The position numbers were made by a program, and so were the translations under genes. From JAVBPR01 sp031549485 (GTDB taxonomy: Bacteria > Bacillota > Clostridia > Oscillospirales > Feifaniaceae), in NCBI GenBank assembly GCA_031549485.1, contig JAVBPR010000008.1, positions 130,937 through 194,936 of the forward strand: a DNA stretch of 64,000 nucleotides, in the 5' to 3' direction. Of this stretch, positions 51,619 to 59,037 are shown piece after piece. How positions within the stretch are numbered: position 1 is the first letter of the stretch; each line of letters starts with the position of its first letter. The notes beneath the pieces are model-generated. The model was not told the DNA's origin. It made no database searches and worked only from the letters and a program-made list of their open reading frames with translations.

Positions 51619-51948
51619 TTACTTTCTGTTGTCTTTAACCTTGATAACAATCCGAAATTGAAATTCCGGTATTTCGTCGAGATTGCGGCTGTTGATTTTT
51701 GCATTAAGTATATTTTCGTGTCCGAAATAAAGCAGGGTGCTTACATAGCTGTTCTTTGCTTTCGGGATATAACCGAGCTTAGTTTCGCCAAAATAAATCG
51801 TAACCGCTTCGGGATCATACGGGTTATCAGATTCCACAACAAGCGACACAGGCGTTCCCAGTTGTAGCTTATCAATTACGTCAAGCCCGTCATAATAAGC
51901 AAATCCCGCGATATGGCAGTCCATCAGATTTTGGCTTCTTATATACAT
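51619..51948 (-). CDS. Stand-alone HIRAN domain protein
   Basis: 109 residues, almost entirely one HIRAN domain: CHIAGFAYYDGLDVIDKLQLG, then VVESDNPYDPEAVTIYF, KLGYIPKAKNSYV and a C-terminal strand. GGAGGG precedes the ATG. HIRAN domains bind DNA 3' ends in HLTF-like remodelers and occur in bacteria as stand-alone or nuclease-fused proteins, suggesting a role in DNA damage or stalled forks. Nothing in the neighbouring genes defines a partner. It is monocistronic between intergenic repeats. Confidence 0.88.
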   Translation of the reverse strand: MYIRSQNLMDCHIAGFAYYDGLDVIDKLQLGTPVSLVVESDNPYDPEAVTIYFGETKLGYIPKAKNSYVSTLLYFGHENILNAKINSRNLDEIPEFQFRIVIKVKDNRK

Positions 51949-52059
51949 TAAAATCCCTCCTTGAAAATTATTCTTTCTTTTCTATTCACAGCATAACAAA
52001 TCAAGTGTCCAATAAACCGGATTTATTTAGGAGGAAAAACGACTCTCGGCGAGTTAATT

Positions 52060-52139
52060 AGAGCTTGCTTTTTATGATTCGCCGTTCTCAATTTTCTCCG
52101 CCGCGCTCGTTTAAGCAGTCGCCGTAGGCGGAATAAAAA
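52060..52139 (-). repeat. Intergenic repeat copy 3
   Basis: On the minus strand: TTTTTATTCCGCCTACGGCG, ACTGCTTAAACGAG, then GAGAACGGCGAATCATAAAA and AGCAAGCTC. It abuts the terminator of the ABC permease gene. Confidence 0.7.
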
Positions 52140-52166
52140 GAAGCTCGCCGAAAGGCGAGCTTCTTT
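52137..52166 (-). terminator. Terminator of the ABC exporter operon
   Basis: GAAGCTCGCC-GAAA-GGCGAGCTTC hairpin with T-rich minus-strand tail, the same sequence type as the ppdK terminator. Confidence 0.8.
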
Positions 52167-52180
52167 ATTTATGATGCAAT

Positions 52181-53761
52181 TTAGTTTTCTTCCATTTCGG
52201 AGAGCAGGTTTTTGCAAAGGAAAATAATAAGCAGCGAAACGAGGATATTTACGGCGCAACCCGCGATAATTCCGCCGATAAGCATGTGCAGTTTCAGATA
52301 AAAGAAAAGAATTGCCGCGCCGGCAGGCGCAAACAAAAGGAAAAATAAAACTATTCCGACAAAGCGAAGCGGCGATTTATTGCCGACAACATGACCTGTC
52401 ATTCTGAGAAATAAAATATCCGAAGCGACAAAAAGCAGTCCCGCCGAGGCAAACAGCGGAATAAGACTTATTATCATCCCCGGGCTTTGCTCAAAGGCTA
52501 TGCCTGTCGCCGTCACGATGACGATACCGTCGGCGACAAATTTCAGCACCGACGGCGCCGCGGCACAGATAAGTTTTGTAAACGCGCGTCCCGGCATCAT
52601 ATAAATAAACGGCTTTGAGATTTCTTTCGTCCAAAGCCCTTGCGCGGTAAAGAAAATGCTGAGAGTCAGCCCCATAATAAGAGCGTTTATAAATTCTGCG
52701 TCCTGCGCTTTTGTCATAACGATTGCAATCACCGTTATAACTACGGTGAAAAGGTCGATAAAATACGGATTTTTTCGCCTATACTCGGCAAGCTGACGGA
52801 AAAACAGTGCGCGCTCGCCCCTGCCGTGTCCGATTCCCCTTGTTTTGCCCACGCCCTGCATGGTAGAAAACGCTTCGAGCATGCTCATAAGACTCATGCG
52901 GCTGCTTACGGCATCGGCTTTGGCCTCCGCTCCTTCCTCCGCGTCTTCATAATAATCGCAATCCGCTTTCGCGATTGCCCAATATATTCCGGCCGTGCCG
53001 AGCGCGGTCAGGACGAAAAATATACCCGCAAGCGCATATTGCCCCGCAAACGCGCGGAACACCATGCCCTTTATCCAGCCGAAAAACGGGAAATACTCCA
53101 TCGCGCCGGAGGAAAGCGCAGCGACAATTGCCGAAAAAACGCTTTTGCCCGAAAAGTATTCCGCCGCGCACAGCCCCGCAGGGACTAAAACAGCAAGAAT
53201 TACAAGGCTTTTCCCGATAATTTTAAGCTTTTTCGAGCGGCTGCAAAATATATAGGCAACCATCGAAATCAGCTGGGCAATAACCAGCGAAAAAATTATC
53301 GCGGCGGTAAAGAACGCTATCGCAGACGGCGCAAGACCGAGCGTTGTGTGGAAGTAATTTGCAAATCCGCAAATGCCTATCGAAAAAACAATAGTAATCC
53401 CGAGTTGGCGAAGCATTCCGAAAAGCAAAATTTTCTTTGGTGAAATCGGCGTTGGGAAAAGAACGCCGACATCCGACATCTTGAAAAAAGTCGTCGCGCT
53501 TGAAAAGCCGCCCCAAATAACCAGCGCGCCGAAACAAAGGCAAACAACAAAAATCATCGCGCCGAAAACCTCGGTTTTATCTGCCGTACTTAGCAGCGGA
53601 ATGAACTCCGACAGGTCTATCGTGGCGCGGAAGCTTAGGACAAACAGCAGCACGAAAACATATATTGCCGCAAGAATGAGAACAAGCGCCAAAGGCCGGC
53701 GCAAGAAGCGCTTTAATTTATTTTTCCAAAGCGTCAGCCCCAAATACAGCAGCGGGCTCAT
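52181..53761 (-). CDS. ABC exporter permease subunit
   Basis: 526 residues with about 11-12 predicted membrane helices in two groups separated by a cytoplasmic loop (EDAEEGAEAKADAVSSRM) and a second half beginning RALFFRQLAEYRRKNPYF. The N-terminus LTLWKNKLKRFLRRPLALVLIL and the overall form resemble the putative ABC exporter family (PF16962-like). The start codon overlaps the stop of the ATPase gene (ATGA), so the two are translationally coupled. The substrate is unknown. Confidence 0.82.
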   Translation of the reverse strand: MSPLLYLGLTLWKNKLKRFLRRPLALVLILAAIYVFVLLFVLSFRATIDLSEFIPLLSTADKTEVFGAMIFVVCLCFGALVIWGGFSSATTFFKMSDVGVLFPTPISPKKILLFGMLRQLGITIVFSIGICGFANYFHTTLGLAPSAIAFFTAAIIFSLVIAQLISMVAYIFCSRSKKLKIIGKSLVILAVLVPAGLCAAEYFSGKSVFSAIVAALSSGAMEYFPFFGWIKGMVFRAFAGQYALAGIFFVLTALGTAGIYWAIAKADCDYYEDAEEGAEAKADAVSSRMSLMSMLEAFSTMQGVGKTRGIGHGRGERALFFRQLAEYRRKNPYFIDLFTVVITVIAIVMTKAQDAEFINALIMGLTLSIFFTAQGLWTKEISKPFIYMMPGRAFTKLICAAAPSVLKFVADGIVIVTATGIAFEQSPGMIISLIPLFASAGLLFVASDILFLRMTGHVVGNKSPLRFVGIVLFFLLFAPAGAAILFFYLKLHMLIGGIIAGCAVNILVSLLIIFLCKNLLSEMEEN

Positions 53762-54462
53762 TCTGCTTCCCCCTCGGTCACGGCAAAGAAAAGCTCTTCT
53801 AAATTCTCGCCTTTTTGAGCTATCTCGTCGCGGGTGCGGTTTGCGAGAATTTTGCCGTTTTTAAGAATATGAACCGAGTCCCAGTATTCTTCAACGCTGT
53901 CGAGAATATGTGTTGAAATAAGAACCGCCGCGCCGCGGGATTTCAGCTCGCCGAAAATCTCCTTGACCTGTTTGATTCCGTGCGGATCAAGCCCTATCAT
54001 CGGCTCGTCGAAAAGCACCATTTTCGGCTTCGGCAACAGCGCGCAACATATCGCCGTTTTTTGTTTCATGCCTTTGGACATCTCGGTGGTGAGCTTATCC
54101 TTTGCGTCGGTCAGGTCAAACCTGGCGAGAAGCGCCTGCGCTTCCTCTTTCCAATTATCGAGCTTATATGCCCGCGCGATGAATTCGAGATGCTCCCAAA
54201 CGGTCATCATCTCATAGAGATTCGGCAGTTCGGGGATATATCCGAGGATTTGTTTTGCTTCGGACGATTTGTTTTTAAAACCGCCTATCGTTATCTCTCC
54301 CTCGTAGCGAAGCAGCCCCGCAATCGACTTTATTATAGTCGATTTGCCCGCGCCGTTCGGCCCCGCGAGTATCGCGATTTGCCCCTGCCCGACTTCAAAC
54401 GAAATATCGTCGTTGGCAAGCTGATTCCGATATTTTTTCGTAACATGGCTTACTTTCAGCAT
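53758..54462 (-). CDS. ABC transporter ATP-binding protein
   Basis: 234 residues. Walker A GPNGAGKST (about 34-42), Q-loop in YIPELPNLYEM, signature EMSKGMKQK, Walker B MVLFDEPMIGLD and switch His in ISTHILD are all present. It is the motor subunit for the permease that follows. The usual length and a single nucleotide-binding domain indicate a homodimer working with the exporter. Upstream by 24 bases lies a 27-residue membrane peptide gene, probably in the same operon. Confidence 0.93.
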   Translation of the reverse strand: MLKVSHVTKKYRNQLANDDISFEVGQGQIAILAGPNGAGKSTIIKSIAGLLRYEGEITIGGFKNKSSEAKQILGYIPELPNLYEMMTVWEHLEFIARAYKLDNWKEEAQALLARFDLTDAKDKLTTEMSKGMKQKTAICCALLPKPKMVLFDEPMIGLDPHGIKQVKEIFGELKSRGAAVLISTHILDSVEEYWDSVHILKNGKILANRTRDEIAQKGENLEELFFAVTEGEAE

Positions 54463-54486
54463 TCTTTTGCCTCCGTGATGAGAATT

Positions 54487-54570
54487 TTATTTTTTGATAA
54501 TAAATTTGTGATAAACCCAAAACATAATGACCGCGCCGCCGAAAATAATCAGCCAATCCCACCAGTTCAT
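54487..54570 (-). CDS. 27-residue membrane microprotein ahead of the ABC exporter
   Basis: The frame MNWWDWLIIFGGAVIMFWVY...IIKK runs from ATG 54570 to TAA 54487. GGAGGGG is seven bases upstream. The peptide is a single hydrophobic helix with Trp residues at the start and Lys at the end, the form of bacterial single-pass microproteins. The next gene starts 24 bases downstream with its own GGAGG. It may regulate or stabilise the transporter; function unproven. Confidence 0.6.
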   Translation of the reverse strand: MNWWDWLIIFGGAVIMFWVYHKFIIKK

Positions 54571-54639
54571 AAAGCCCCTCCAAAATTTTGTGCATTTTAT
54601 GTTACTGATTTTATATGATTCCGCATTCCCGCGCAATCT

Positions 54640-54715
54640 TTTTTATTCCTCCTACGGAGTCTGCTTAAATGTGCTTGGCAATATTATTAGGAACGGCGAA
54701 TCTTAGGAGGCAAGC
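54640..54715 (+). repeat. Intergenic repeat copy 4
   Basis: TTTTTATTCCTCCTACGGAG, TCTGCTTAAATGTGCTTGGC, then AGGAACGGCGAATCTTAGGAG. Very close to copy 2, including the same compensating palindrome changes. Confidence 0.75.
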
Positions 54716-54739
54716 TAAATTAAGCGCTGGCTTTATTAT

Positions 54740-54815
54740 TTTTTATTTCGCCTACGGCGACTGCTTAAATATGCTTGGCGAGAAGATTGAGAACGGTGAA
54801 TCTTAGAAAGCAAGA
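54740..54815 (+). repeat. Intergenic repeat copy 5
   Basis: TTTTTATTTCGCCTACGGCG, ACTGCTTAAATATGCTTGGC, then TGAGAACGGTGAATCTTAG. In direct tandem with copy 4, about 100 bases apart. Confidence 0.75.
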
Positions 54816-54877
54816 TTTATATGACTCTGCAAAAAACAATATGAATTTCAAAAGCAAAATTTATTTGGCAAAATACC

Positions 54878-54906
54878 TTGACAGGCGAAGTAGTGTGTTG
54901 TAAGAT
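54878..54906 (+). promoter_or_regulatory. Promoter of the PadR operon
   Basis: TTGACA (54878-54883), 17 bases, TAAGAT (54901-54906), about 30 bases before the TTG start. PadR proteins commonly repress their own promoter; an operator is not clear from the sequence. Confidence 0.6.
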
Positions 54907-54935
54907 GTAATCAATCTGAAAAGGGAGGCGGTATT

Positions 54936-55286
54936 TTGTCAATAACGGCAGACCTTCTCCGCGGACATACCGAAACGATCATTTTGGCGCATCTTTACGC
55001 GCATGAAAGTTACGGATACGAGATAAATAAGGCCATTCTCGAAAAAAGCGGAGGAAAATTCGAACTAAAGGAAGCAACTATTTACGGCGCGTTCCGCAGG
55101 CTTGAAGAAGCGGGAATGATTGCCTCTTATTGGGGAAACGAAGAAACAGGCGGCGCAAGGCGGCGCTACTATGTCATCACCGATAAGGGCAGAGAGGCAT
55201 ACCGCGGAAATATCGCGGAATGGAACGAGGCAAAAGAAATAATCGAAAAACTTGTAAAAATCGCAGGGGGAAAAAATGAACGATAA
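54936..55286 (+). CDS. PadR-family transcriptional regulator
   Basis: 116 residues starting with TTG, GGGAGG seven bases upstream. The PadR winged-helix domain is complete: RGHTETIILAHLYAHESYGYEINKAI, then KLKEATIYGAFRRLEEAGMI and the wing GGARRRYYVITDKGREAY, followed by a C-terminal helix. PadR proteins usually repress adjacent genes for membrane or stress functions. It overlaps the HAAS-domain gene by 11 bases and shares an operon with it and the DUF4097 gene. Confidence 0.92.
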   Translation: MSITADLLRGHTETIILAHLYAHESYGYEINKAILEKSGGKFELKEATIYGAFRRLEEAGMIASYWGNEETGGARRRYYVITDKGREAYRGNIAEWNEAKEIIEKLVKIAGGKNER

Positions 55287-55830
55287 AATTCTTATTTATG
55301 TGAAATCTCTTTTTAAAGACGCTCCGAGAACCCAAAGAATCAGCGAGATCGAAGAAGAGCTTCTCTCGAATCTGAATGATAAATATAACGACCTCGTCGC
55401 TTCCGGCAAAAGCGAAGCGGACGCATACGAAACGGTTGTCGCGAGCGTCGGCAATATCGACAGCCTGATTGCGGAAGAAGACAATTTTGTTGAAGATTAT
55501 AAGAAAAAGCAAAAAGAGAAAAAACTTATCGGCACATTCTCCTCCTCCTTTTGGCTTTTGACAACCATTGTTTATTTTCTTGTCAGCTTTTTATTTAGCT
55601 CCTGGGAATACAGCTGGATTATTTTTGTCATCGCCGCCGCGCTTAATTCTGTTTTCGTGTCGATTATAACCAAAAAGGTTCAGGTCGGCTCTATAATTTG
55701 GCTTTCGGCGGTTGTGCTATATTTAATACTCAGCTTCACAACAGAAAAATGGGAGATAACCTGGCTTGTCTTCCTCGCGGCGGCGGCACTTCAGCAAATC
55801 CTCCGCCTTGTTAAACTTTGGAGGGAATAA
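55276..55830 (+). CDS. HAAS-domain (DUF1700-like) membrane protein
   Basis: 184 residues. The N-terminal helical domain (about 1-70; KSLFKDAPRTQRISEIEEELL, then ASGKSEADAYETVVASVGN) is the HAAS domain typical of genes next to PadR regulators. Four membrane helices follow (SFWLLTTIVYFLVSFLF and others). AGGGGG precedes the ATG. Such proteins are thought to help sense membrane stress together with DUF4097 proteins. The start overlaps padR and the stop overlaps the next start (TAATG). Confidence 0.85.
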   Translation: MNDKILIYVKSLFKDAPRTQRISEIEEELLSNLNDKYNDLVASGKSEADAYETVVASVGNIDSLIAEEDNFVEDYKKKQKEKKLIGTFSSSFWLLTTIVYFLVSFLFSSWEYSWIIFVIAAALNSVFVSIITKKVQVGSIIWLSAVVLYLILSFTTEKWEITWLVFLAAAALQQILRLVKLWRE

Positions 55831-56813
55831 TGAAAAAGACGCTTATCGGCATCATGATTGCATTTTGGGTGATTGTATTCGTGCTTATCGGGATTGTCGC
55901 CTATTCGGCAATAAGCGGAAACGAAATCATCCCGGGAACAGGAAATATTTTTGATTTTGGCTCTGAAAAGGTGAAAACGCAGGAGATTCCGGCCGCGCCG
56001 ATTACCGAAATCATTGTTGAAGCAAACAGCATGGGGATAAAATTTATCGAGGCGGAGGGCGACGACATTGTTGTCACCCAGTTCGGCAAAAAAAGCACCG
56101 CCCCCGAAAATTTATTTACATACACCGTCGAAAATGGCGTTTTGCATATTGACGCAAAGCGAAAGGGCGAATTTTTCGGGCTTAACTTTGCCTCGGAAAA
56201 CTTGTTTATCGAGCTCCCGCTTCGCTTTAACGGCAAGGTCTTTGCAAACGCACTTTCGGGCGGAATAGAATTTGACGATGAGTTCCGTTTTACAAGGCTC
56301 GAGGCGAGAACAAACTCGGGCGGCATTCGCATAGACGACAAAATTTCCGCTTCGGAAGATATTTTGCTGCGCGCAACTTCGGGCGGAATAAGGGTAAACG
56401 GTGAAATGATCGCAAAAACGGCGACCGTTAATACAAATTCGGGCGGAATATCTATCGAAGCTATTTTTGCGGATGATTTTGAAATAAACGCGACTTCGGG
56501 CGGCATTTCAATCGGAGCGCTCGGCGGGGGCGGCAGTATCAAAACAACTTCGGGTAGCATTCGCGCGGAAATCGAAAAAATCGGCGGAGACATTTACATT
56601 AATGCGGTTTCAGGCGGCATAAGGCTATCGGCAGACGATGATATTTCATTTAAATTTGAGGGAAAAACAACCAGCGGCAATATTTCGGCCGACTTTGCTC
56701 TCGATTTTGCCGACAAGGAGAAAAACCGGGCTTCCGGTACATACGGAAACGCGCCGGTTCACACGATTCACGCCTCGACCTCATCGGGCGGCATAAGCGT
56801 GGAAAAAGACTGA
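55830..56813 (+). CDS. Membrane-anchored DUF4097-family beta-helix protein
   Basis: 327 residues from ATG 55830 (GGAGGG six bases upstream), one base overlapping the previous stop. A membrane anchor at 5-28 (IGIMIAFWVIVFVLIGIVAYSAI) is followed by an outside domain built of repeated short strands with the motif (T/N)SGGI (TNSGGIRID, ATSGGIRVN, TSSGGISVE), the pattern of the DUF4097/DUF2807-type beta-helix. The role is unknown but linked to envelope stress in similar PadR-HAAS-DUF4097 operons. Ends at a clear terminator. Confidence 0.88.
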   Translation: MKKTLIGIMIAFWVIVFVLIGIVAYSAISGNEIIPGTGNIFDFGSEKVKTQEIPAAPITEIIVEANSMGIKFIEAEGDDIVVTQFGKKSTAPENLFTYTVENGVLHIDAKRKGEFFGLNFASENLFIELPLRFNGKVFANALSGGIEFDDEFRFTRLEARTNSGGIRIDDKISASEDILLRATSGGIRVNGEMIAKTATVNTNSGGISIEAIFADDFEINATSGGISIGALGGGGSIKTTSGSIRAEIEKIGGDIYINAVSGGIRLSADDDISFKFEGKTTSGNISADFALDFADKEKNRASGTYGNAPVHTIHASTSSGGISVEKD

Positions 56814-56837
56814 TTTTACGCGAATTAGAGGCAAAAG

Positions 56838-56870
56838 AAGCCGGACGGAAAATTATCCGTCCGGCTTTTA
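56838..56870 (+). terminator. Terminator of the PadR operon
   Basis: AAGCCGGACGGA / TCCGTCCGGCTT hairpin followed by TTTAT. Confidence 0.85.
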
Positions 56871-56925
56871 TAATCCGCGCAGAAAACGGCATATCGCCGT
56901 TTTTGCTGCAAGTCCTTGCCGCGCG

Positions 56926-57276
56926 CTATTTATTCATATCTCCGATAATTTTCTTTGAATCCTCAACGCAACCCTCGCAGGAGCGGAAATGCTTGCCTTT
57001 AAGTTCTGTGCAGAGAAGCGATTTATTCATATTTTCGAATGTTTTTTCAAATTCGGCGTTTTTTTCGCCGGCGCGGTAAAGGTCTGCTTTATCCACTTTG
57101 CCGTTCTTCGCCCCGAGCACAATTTGGGCGGCGAGAATGGCGCCGCATTTTATCGCGCGCCCGCCTCCGAGCGGCGCGCCGATTTCCATTGCCTCCGCTT
57201 CGGAAAGCCCCGTTTCTTTCAGATACGCGCAAAGCACTTTTTGCGCGCAGTTTTTCGGTCTTGTTTTTTCGGGCAT
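56926..57276 (-). CDS. C_GCAxxG_C_C-family redox protein
   Basis: 116 residues from the ATG at 57276, GGAGG seven bases upstream (MPEKTRPK); a longer frame to 57495 has no site and crosses repeat sequence. The family signature is visible: NCAQKVL, then GGGRAIKCGAILAA, and CTELKGKHFRSCEGCVE with clustered Cys. Proteins of this family are small and cytoplasmic, with a conserved Cys set thought to bind a metal or cofactor or do thiol redox chemistry. Partner unknown, monocistronic. Confidence 0.88.
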   Translation of the reverse strand: MPEKTRPKNCAQKVLCAYLKETGLSEAEAMEIGAPLGGGRAIKCGAILAAQIVLGAKNGKVDKADLYRAGEKNAEFEKTFENMNKSLLCTELKGKHFRSCEGCVEDSKKIIGDMNK

Positions 57277-57405
57277 TTTTGCCTCCGCATCATTTTTGTC
57301 TATTATATCACGAAGCATACCGTAAAATAAGCAGAATTTTTCAAAAGCGCGGCGGGCAAAAGCCGCGCAAAATCTGCTATAATCAAAAACAAAACTCTTG
57401 CCGGG

Positions 57406-57467
57406 ATTCGCCGATTTTCTTCCCTCTCTGAAAATATTTAAGCAGTCGCCGTAGGCGGAATAAAAAA
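57406..57467 (-). repeat. Intergenic repeat copy 6
   Basis: On the minus strand TTTTTATTCCGCCTACGGCG, ACTGCTTAAATATTTTCAGA, then a degenerate AATCGGCGAAT. Lies upstream of the C_GCAxxG_C_C gene. Confidence 0.65.
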
Positions 57468-57548
57468 ACGGAATAAAAATGAGCGATGTAAACATCGCTC
57501 CGCAACTTTTTATCTTTGCCGGAATAAAATATGTGCTTCTTATTTGGG

Positions 57549-57610
57549 TTTGCCGTTCTTAATACCCTCGCCGAGAATATTTAGGCAGTCGCCGTAGGCG
57601 GAATAAAAAA
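57549..57610 (-). repeat. Intergenic repeat copy 7
   Basis: On the minus strand TTTTTTATTCCGCCTACGGCG-type start, ACTGCCTAAATATTCTCGGC, then TAAGAACGGCAAAC. It directly abuts the stop codon of the amidase gene. Confidence 0.7.
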
Positions 57611-58105
57611 TTACCAAACCCTTGCGCCATCAATATGAATGAAGCGGACCTCCTCGTAAAAATAGCCTGACAGCGGCTTATTGTCAACATCAAAAGTATG
57701 CGCGGCGACGAGGATTTCCGAGGGCGACGTTCCGCCGACCTCCACAATTATCGGGCTGTGTCCGAAAACCGCGCCGCCAAAACGAAGCTGCGCGATATCA
57801 CCCGGCATAACCTCTTCAATTCCGACCTCGCGGCCAAACGGTCCGACGCTCTCGTTTTTCACCAAAAACGAATAAAGAAATTCCACCCCGCTGAAAGACG
57901 GCGACCGGCTATTCAGGCTAACATAAAACCAGCCCTTTACTCGCTCGTAATTCATCACTCCGCAGCCCGCAAAAAGGCATTGCGACGCAAAATTTGTGCA
58001 GTCGCCGCCGAGACTTTCAAAATTGTAATACCGGGGGTTTCGAAGATACGCCCACCGATGCGCATATTCGACCGCCGCCGCCCTGTCATATTCCTTAAAT
58101 CTCAT
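57611..58105 (-). CDS. Putative amidase-domain protein (Amidase_6-like)
   Basis: 164 residues, no signal peptide. GGGGACGG precedes the ATG. The fold is recognised by YDRAAAVEYAHRWAYLRNPRYY, then GGDCTNFASQCLFAGCG with the presumed catalytic Cys, VMPGDIAQLRF, and GHSPIIVEVG with His. This matches PF12671, a papain/NlpC-like amidase domain often linked to cell wall or spore proteins in Clostridia. The stop codon lies in the intergenic repeat copy 7 border. Monocistronic. Confidence 0.87.
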   Translation of the reverse strand: MRFKEYDRAAAVEYAHRWAYLRNPRYYNFESLGGDCTNFASQCLFAGCGVMNYERVKGWFYVSLNSRSPSFSGVEFLYSFLVKNESVGPFGREVGIEEVMPGDIAQLRFGGAVFGHSPIIVEVGGTSPSEILVAAHTFDVDNKPLSGYFYEEVRFIHIDGARVW

Positions 58106-58175
58106 CCGCCGTCCCCCTCTATTTTACTAATGCATTTTATGCGAAAATCGGGGAAAATATATTAAATTAAAACTA

Positions 58176-58204
58176 TTGCGTTTCGCTATTATTTATGGCA
58201 TACT
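58176..58204 (+). promoter_or_regulatory. Promoter of the polyamine operon
   Basis: TTGCGT (58176-58181), 17 bases, CATACT (58199-58204), about 39 bases before the speD start. Confidence 0.55.
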
Positions 58205-58242
58205 TATCATATTTCCATTTGGGGTGAAAGGAAGTGTTGTTA

Positions 58243-59037
58243 GTGCCCGAAAACAAACTCACATTATATGGCTTTAACAACCTCACAAAGACTCTTAGCT
58301 TTAACATTTACGATATTTGTTACGCTAAAAGTGAGAGGGAGCAAAAAGACTATCTCGCCTATATCGACGAGCAGTATAATTCCGAAAGGCTTACGAAAAT
58401 CCTGTGCGACGTTACCGAGATTATCGGCGCGCACGTTTTGAATATCTCGAAGCAGGACTACGAGCCGCAAGGCGCGTCGGTCAACGTTCTTATTGCCGAG
58501 CGCGGACTTGAACCCGAGGATATCGACCAATCCTGTAACCAGGGCAAATACGCTGAAACCGTTCACGCCCACCTCGATAAAAGCCACGTTACGGTTCATA
58601 CTTTCCCCGAATCTCACCCAGACAACTCGATATCCACCTTTCGAGTTGATATCGATGTTTCGACCTGCGGAAAAATTTCCCCGCTTAACGCCCTTGACTA
58701 TCTTATCGGAAGTTTTGATTCCGATATTATCATCACCGACTACCGAGTTCGCGGATTTACCCGCGATATCGAGGGCAAAAAATTCTTTATGGATCATAAC
58801 ATCACCTCAATTCAGGATTATATAGACACAAAAACCCTTACAAAATACGACGCTATCGACGTTAACGTATATCAGTCCAACATTTTTCACACGAAAATGC
58901 TTATAAAGGATATCGAGCTGCAAAACTATTTATTTAATAAAGATGTTTACGAAATTTCGCCGAAACAGAGGCTCGAGATATCCGATAACCTGCGCCGCGA
59001 AATGATAGAGATTTTCAGCGGCGCCAACATCTATTGA
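58243..59037 (+). CDS. speD: S-adenosylmethionine decarboxylase proenzyme (E. coli SpeD type)
   Basis: 264 residues with GTG at 58243, chosen because AAAGGAAG is eight bases upstream and because the length equals E. coli SpeD; two start-like codons lie just before. Highly conserved throughout: LYGFNNLTKTLSF, IYDICYAKSERE, LDKSHVTVHTFPESHP with the Ser that becomes the pyruvoyl group after Lys-Ser cleavage, VSTCGKISPLNAL, DYRVRGFTRDI and DVNVYQSNIFHTKM. It produces decarboxylated AdoMet, the aminopropyl donor for SpeE. First gene of the polyamine operon; the stop overlaps the next ATG. Confidence 0.95.
   Translation: MPENKLTLYGFNNLTKTLSFNIYDICYAKSEREQKDYLAYIDEQYNSERLTKILCDVTEIIGAHVLNISKQDYEPQGASVNVLIAERGLEPEDIDQSCNQGKYAETVHAHLDKSHVTVHTFPESHPDNSISTFRVDIDVSTCGKISPLNALDYLIGSFDSDIIITDYRVRGFTRDIEGKKFFMDHNITSIQDYIDTKTLTKYDAIDVNVYQSNIFHTKMLIKDIELQNYLFNKDVYEISPKQRLEISDNLRREMIEIFSGANIY

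Larger units (their letters stand above)
57277..57610. other. Intergenic region with two repeat copies
   Basis: About 330 bases holding repeat copies 6 and 7 and a palindrome GAGCGATGT-AA-ACATCGCTC at 57480-57500. No gene is evident. Confidence 0.6.

Noticed and set aside
56926..57495. Longer 189-residue version of the C_GCAxxG_C_C protein
   Set aside because: The extension crosses intergenic repeat copy 6 and has no ribosome binding site; the internal ATG at 57276 has GGAGG and gives the normal family length.
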